Below, piece by piece: positions 61,338 to 64,000 of a stretch of 64,000 bases of DNA. Each line of letters starts with the position of its first letter. Within the stretch, counting starts at the first letter, position 1. Source of the DNA: Pseudomonas brassicacearum subsp. brassicacearum (GTDB taxonomy: Bacteria; Pseudomonadota; Gammaproteobacteria; Pseudomonadales; Pseudomonadaceae); contig NZ_VZPJ01000010.1 in assembly GCF_008801605.1 (NCBI RefSeq), positions 1 to 64,000 on the forward strand. Reading direction: 5' to 3'. The translations under genes were made by a program, and so were the position numbers. Below the pieces are notes generated by a model. The model was given only the letters and a program-made list of their open reading frames with translations, did not search any database and was not told where the DNA came from.

Positions 61338-61427
61338 CTAGTTCCGATCTGCGCGCAATAGCGCAACCAGCAGATAAATGAACAGCGCCCCTGCCAGCAG
61401 CAGCGACACCCCGTCCAGAACACTCAT
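61338..61427 (-). CDS. kdpF: Potassium-transporting ATPase small subunit KdpF
   Basis: A 29-aa single-helix peptide (MSVLDGVSLLLAGALFIYLLVALLRADRN). It matches KdpF, which stabilises the Kdp complex, and sits directly upstream of kdpA. It is short and easily overlooked by gene callers. ATG 61427 follows ggagaaatccc. Confidence 0.88.
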   Translation of the reverse strand: MSVLDGVSLLLAGALFIYLLVALLRADRN

Positions 61428-61486
61428 GGGATTTCTCCGTGGTACGGCGTCGTGCCGTGTGTGGAGTGATTGTCGGCAGAGAGGCT

Positions 61487-61535
61487 GTAAAGGAACGAGA
61501 TCGAGGGTGGGGCTGGGGGGTAAAGAATCCGTAAA
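61487..61535 (-). promoter_or_regulatory. Putative KdpE-binding region upstream of kdpF
   Basis: gtaaa occurs at 61487, 61520 and 61531, read on the coding (minus) strand as TTTAC. The last two are 11 bp apart (about one helical turn) in TTTTTACGGATTCTTTACCC, which resembles the T-rich KdpE site of E. coli (TTTATA...TTTACA). Position about 60-110 bp upstream of kdpF fits. Binding is inferred. Confidence 0.45.
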
Positions 61536-61543
61536 AAGTGTTG

Positions 61544-61660
61544 GCTGGGCCGGCCTCATCGCGAGCAAGCTCGCTCCCACATGGGATCTGTGGTGAATAA
61601 AGAATTTGTGTTCGCTGAAGCCCTCCTGTGGGAGCGAGCTTGCTCGCGATGAGGCCAGCC
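61544..61660. repeat. REPIN with extended arms
   Basis: gcctcatcgcgagcaagctc near 61554 and gagcgagcttgctcgcgatg followed by aggcc near 61655 pair. The pairing extends outward beyond the core into ggccggcctc/gaggccagcc, giving a longer stem than usual. It lies in the 395-bp gap between kdpF and the ethanolamine permease gene; the rest of the gap (61661-61822) shows no clear element. Confidence 0.85.
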
Positions 61661-61822
61661 CAGGCGCCGACGCTCTGAACTGGGGCACAAAACCAAGCCA
61701 TCCGATAGCGAACATCCCCGATACGACACGATTTCACCCATTACGACCGCCCTCGCCACACTGGCACGTCCACTGCAATGCCCCTCCCCAGCGCTTTTGC
61801 TATGGATCGAGGGGAGCCACCG

Positions 61823-63187
61823 ATGAACACACAACTCAAACCCACCCTGGGCACCCTGCATTTATGGGGTATTGCCGTCGGCCTGGTGATTTCCGGCGAG
61901 TATTTCGGCTGGAGCTACGGCTGGGGCGTGGCCGGGACAATGGGCTTTTTGGTGACGTCCTTCATGGTGGCGGCCATGTACACCTGCTTCATTTTCAGCT
62001 TCACCGAACTGACCACCGCCATTCCCCATGCCGGCGGACCGTTTGCCTACAGCCGTCGCGCCTTCGGCGAGAAAGGCGGGTTGATTGCCGGCCTGGCGAC
62101 GCTGATCGAATTTGTCTTCGCCCCGCCGGCCATTGCCCTGGCCATCGGCGCCTACCTGAACGTGCAGTTCCCGGCCCTGGACCCAAAACACGCAGCGGTC
62201 GGTGCCTATATCGTGTTCATGGGCCTGAACATCCTCGGGGTCAAGCTGGCCGCGACGTTCGAGCTGATTGTCTGCGTCTTGGCGGTGGCCGAACTGCTGG
62301 TGTTCATGGGCGTCGTGGCCCCGGCGTTCAGTTTCAGCAGCTTTGCCCTGAACGGCTGGGCCGGTTCCGATGTATTCGGCGCACCGGCCATTGCCGGCAT
62401 GTTCGCCGCGATTCCCTTCGCCATCTGGTTCTTCCTGGCCATCGAAGGCGCGGCCATGGCCGCCGAAGAAGCCAAGGACCCGAAACGCACGATTCCCAAG
62501 GCTTACATCAGCGGCATCCTGACCCTGGTGGTCCTGGCGATGGGCGTGATGTTCTTTGCCGGCGGCGTCGGCGACTGGCGCACCCTGTCGAACATCAACG
62601 ATCCCCTGCCCCAAGCCATGAAAACCGTGGTTGGCGAAAGCTCCGGCTGGCTGCACATGCTGGTGTGGATCGGCCTGTTCGGCCTGGTGGCGAGTTTCCA
62701 CGGCATCATCCTCGGCTACTCGCGCCAGTTCTTCGCCCTGGCCCGCGCCGGTTACCTGCCCGCCTCCCTGGCCAAACTGTCACGCTTCCAGACGCCGCAC
62801 CGGGCGATCATCGCCGGTGGGCTGATCGGCATCGCAGCGATCTACAGCGACGGCCTGATCAACCTCGGCGGCATGACCCTGACTGCAGCGATGATCACCA
62901 TGGCCGTGTTCGGTGCCATCGTCATGTACATCATGAGCATGCTCAGCCTGTTCAAATTGCGTAAAACCGAACCCAACCTGGAACGTACCTTCCGGGCACC
63001 GGGCTATCCGCTTGTACCCGGCATCGCCCTGGTATTGGCCGTGGTGTGCCTGGTGGCGATGGCCTGGTTCAACGCGCTGATCGGGCTGATCTTCCTCGGC
63101 TTCATGGCGGTGGGTTTCGTCTACTTCATCCTCACCGCACAGCTGCGTGCAGACGCTCCCGCCGATGCGATGCTGACCGGGCTTTGA
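61823..63187 (+). CDS. eat: Ethanolamine permease (APC superfamily)
   Basis: A 454-aa inner-membrane transporter with about twelve helices. The N-terminal block LWGIAVGLVISGEYFGWSYGWGVAGTMGFLV and AIEGAAMAAEEAKDPKRTIPKAYISGILTL are typical of the Eat/EutP-type ethanolamine permease group of the APC family. It imports ethanolamine as nitrogen or carbon source. Start 61823 (MNTQLKPTLG) follows gaggggagcc; upstream in-frame ATGs (61778) are unlikely. eutBC are not in the window and may lie just beyond it. Confidence 0.9.
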   Translation: MNTQLKPTLGTLHLWGIAVGLVISGEYFGWSYGWGVAGTMGFLVTSFMVAAMYTCFIFSFTELTTAIPHAGGPFAYSRRAFGEKGGLIAGLATLIEFVFAPPAIALAIGAYLNVQFPALDPKHAAVGAYIVFMGLNILGVKLAATFELIVCVLAVAELLVFMGVVAPAFSFSSFALNGWAGSDVFGAPAIAGMFAAIPFAIWFFLAIEGAAMAAEEAKDPKRTIPKAYISGILTLVVLAMGVMFFAGGVGDWRTLSNINDPLPQAMKTVVGESSGWLHMLVWIGLFGLVASFHGIILGYSRQFFALARAGYLPASLAKLSRFQTPHRAIIAGGLIGIAAIYSDGLINLGGMTLTAAMITMAVFGAIVMYIMSMLSLFKLRKTEPNLERTFRAPGYPLVPGIALVLAVVCLVAMAWFNALIGLIFLGFMAVGFVYFILTAQLRADAPADAMLTGL

Positions 63188-63307
63188 GGTGAAGCTGGCC
63201 GAACGGGCGTAGTATTGAACCACTGCGAGCAACCTTCGCTCATAAGTGGTAGGTGCGATGGATCGGCGAAATGTTCGTCCGTCCATCGCCCCCTCAAGGA
63301 GAACCCT

Positions 63308-63475
63308 ATGCCCTGGTATGCCTGGTTGATTCTGATTGTTGCAATCGGCTCGATCGTTGGTGGTCTGATGATGCTGCGCGACACCGCCAACAAGGTCGAG
63401 TTGACCGATGAGCAACGCAAGCGCGTTGCCGAGCGCAATGCGGAAATGGATGCGAAGGAGGCCAAGGATCGTTGA
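63308..63475 (+). CDS. Small single-pass membrane protein of unknown function
   Basis: A 55-aa protein: one membrane helix (WYAWLILIVAIGSIVGGLMML, about 3-23) and a charged cytoplasmic tail rich in D/E/K/R (RDTANKVELTDEQRKRVAERNAEMDAKEAKDR). Strong ribosome-binding site aaggag 7 bp upstream of ATG 63308. The preceding in-frame ATG at 63215 is not used. Found 120 bp downstream of the ethanolamine permease. Confidence 0.75.
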   Translation: MPWYAWLILIVAIGSIVGGLMMLRDTANKVELTDEQRKRVAERNAEMDAKEAKDR

Positions 63476-63485
63476 ATCGCACACC

Positions 63486-63525
63486 GCTTTTGTGGCGAGG
63501 GCGCTTGCTCCCTCGCCACAAAAGC
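63486..63525. terminator. 40-bp perfect hairpin (REP-like bidirectional terminator)
   Basis: gcttttgtggcgaggg at 63486-63501 pairs perfectly over 16 bp with ccctcgccacaaaagc at 63510-63525, loop cgcttgct. It is a different pseudomonad hairpin repeat (tgtggcgaggg type) from the others in this window and separates convergent genes. Confidence 0.8.
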
Positions 63526-63539
63526 CAGCGCCTGCTGCG

Positions 63540-64000
63540 TCACTTTTCCCAGTCCGCCTTGGCAATGTGCAAGCCATGCAACCCCTTGTACGCCGCCCGC
63601 TCAGGCTGACTCCAACCCTCCAGCAATGAATCCTCCAATCGATAGATCTCAACCCCCAGCGGGCGACAGACGCTAAGGGGATCCTGCGCATCCGGCCCCC
63701 ACATCGCCAGCGACAAGTCGCCACCCGGGCAGGTGGACAGGGCGCACAACAGATCGATCTCGGCAAAAAACTCCAGGTAATCGCCCTTCTGCGCCGGACA
63801 GGCCTTCATGAAGTACATGTCGTCATGATTAAGCCCCGTGCATTGGAAGATATTCAGCACGTCATGCACATCGAACTCCGTCAGGCCGTGGGGCAACACT
63901 GCACGGGTCAGGTTCGAGTGGCAGTGATGATGGAAATCCTCGCCGGTCAGCATCCTGTTTACATAGGGATCACAGCGCGTCCCCAACAGATCGTGCAGTC
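63540..64000 (-). CDS. DUF1989 urea carboxylase-associated-type protein (3' part)
   Basis: The C-terminal 153 residues of a protein that runs off the right edge of the window. Family blocks are LLGTRCDPYVNRMLTGEDFHHHCHSNLTRAV, NIFQCTGLNHDDMYFMKACPAQKGDYLEFFAEIDLLCALSTCPGGD and the expected C-terminus. DUF1989 proteins accompany urea carboxylase/allophanate or amine-degradation genes; the neighbouring ethanolamine permease suggests nitrogen-source use. The HHHCHS and Cys-rich blocks may bind metal. Confidence 0.85.
   Translation of the reverse strand, partial: LHDLLGTRCDPYVNRMLTGEDFHHHCHSNLTRAVLPHGLTEFDVHDVLNIFQCTGLNHDDMYFMKACPAQKGDYLEFFAEIDLLCALSTCPGGDLSLAMWGPDAQDPLSVCRPLGVEIYRLEDSLLEGWSQPERAAYKGLHGLHIAKADWEK

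Noticed and set aside
57518..61341. Two long plus-strand open frames opposite kdpB and kdpA
   Set aside because: kdpA and kdpB have full sets of family motifs. The antisense frames are rich in H/Q/R repeats typical of shadow translation.
1..64000. tRNA, rRNA, prophage or transposase genes
   Set aside because: I looked for tRNA-like cloverleaf ends, integrases and transposase motifs and saw none.

Overview
The window is GC-rich, densely coding chromosomal DNA from a Pseudomonas of the P. fluorescens group. This is inferred from protein similarity, the gene order sagS-ospR-gpx-msrB-alaA-htpX-tpm and earP-efp, oprI next to an L,D-transpeptidase and tesA, and the many REP/REPIN repeats with a gcgagcaagctcgctccca-type core. 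I count about 58 protein genes, no tRNA or rRNA, no insertion sequence, no prophage and no CRISPR array. Almost all of it looks like core or soft-core genome.

Layout. 1-529: intergenic, with one REPIN. 530-7852: a signalling island with a NarL/BvgA-type regulator, a BvgS-type hybrid kinase and an HD-GYP protein. 7853-9222: free-methionine sulfoxide reductase and a DUF815 ATPase. 9371-16816: the sagS-to-tpm block, rich in oxidative-stress and protein-repair functions (OspR, Gpx, MsrB, HtpX). 16921-25630: an extradiol-type dioxygenase, DeaD helicase, a spermidine-synthase-like protein, class II DAHP synthase, YcaQ glycosylase, a DUF1127 protein, a LysR regulator and a TSUP exporter. 25775-29936: ohrR, ohr, a secreted esterase-like hydrolase, efp and earP. 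30058-36298: two unknowns, cysB, universal stress protein, 5'-nucleotidase, a ketopantoate-reductase-like gene, class I DAHP synthase and a GNAT protein. 36934-43563: oprI, L,D-transpeptidase, tesA, an ABC exporter pair and greB. 43564-44444: an 881-bp gene-free stretch packed with dispersed repeats. 44445-53159: DoxX, MltF2-type transglycosylase, TatD, a chemoreceptor, small membrane proteins, a CHAD protein, a lipoprotein and a patatin. 53277-61427: the complete kdpFABCDE potassium system on the minus strand. 61823-64000: ethanolamine permease, a 55-aa membrane protein and the C-terminal part of a DUF1989 (urea-carboxylase-associated) protein.

Themes. Thiol-based peroxide sensing appears twice, as OspR-Gpx and OhrR-Ohr, each with a candidate operator; methionine-oxide repair also appears twice (fRMsr, MsrB). 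Two unrelated DAHP synthases open the shikimate pathway. EarP lies just upstream of its substrate EF-P, which keeps the Arg32 modification site. No obviously new defence or metabolic system is present. The most interesting signals are regulatory and structural: a perfect 24-bp palindrome beside gpx, an RNA hairpin that would sequester the deaD start codon, a sigma-32-like htpX promoter, an unusual insertion in the HD-GYP domain, repeat modules shared between two loci, and REPINs inside the kdp operon.
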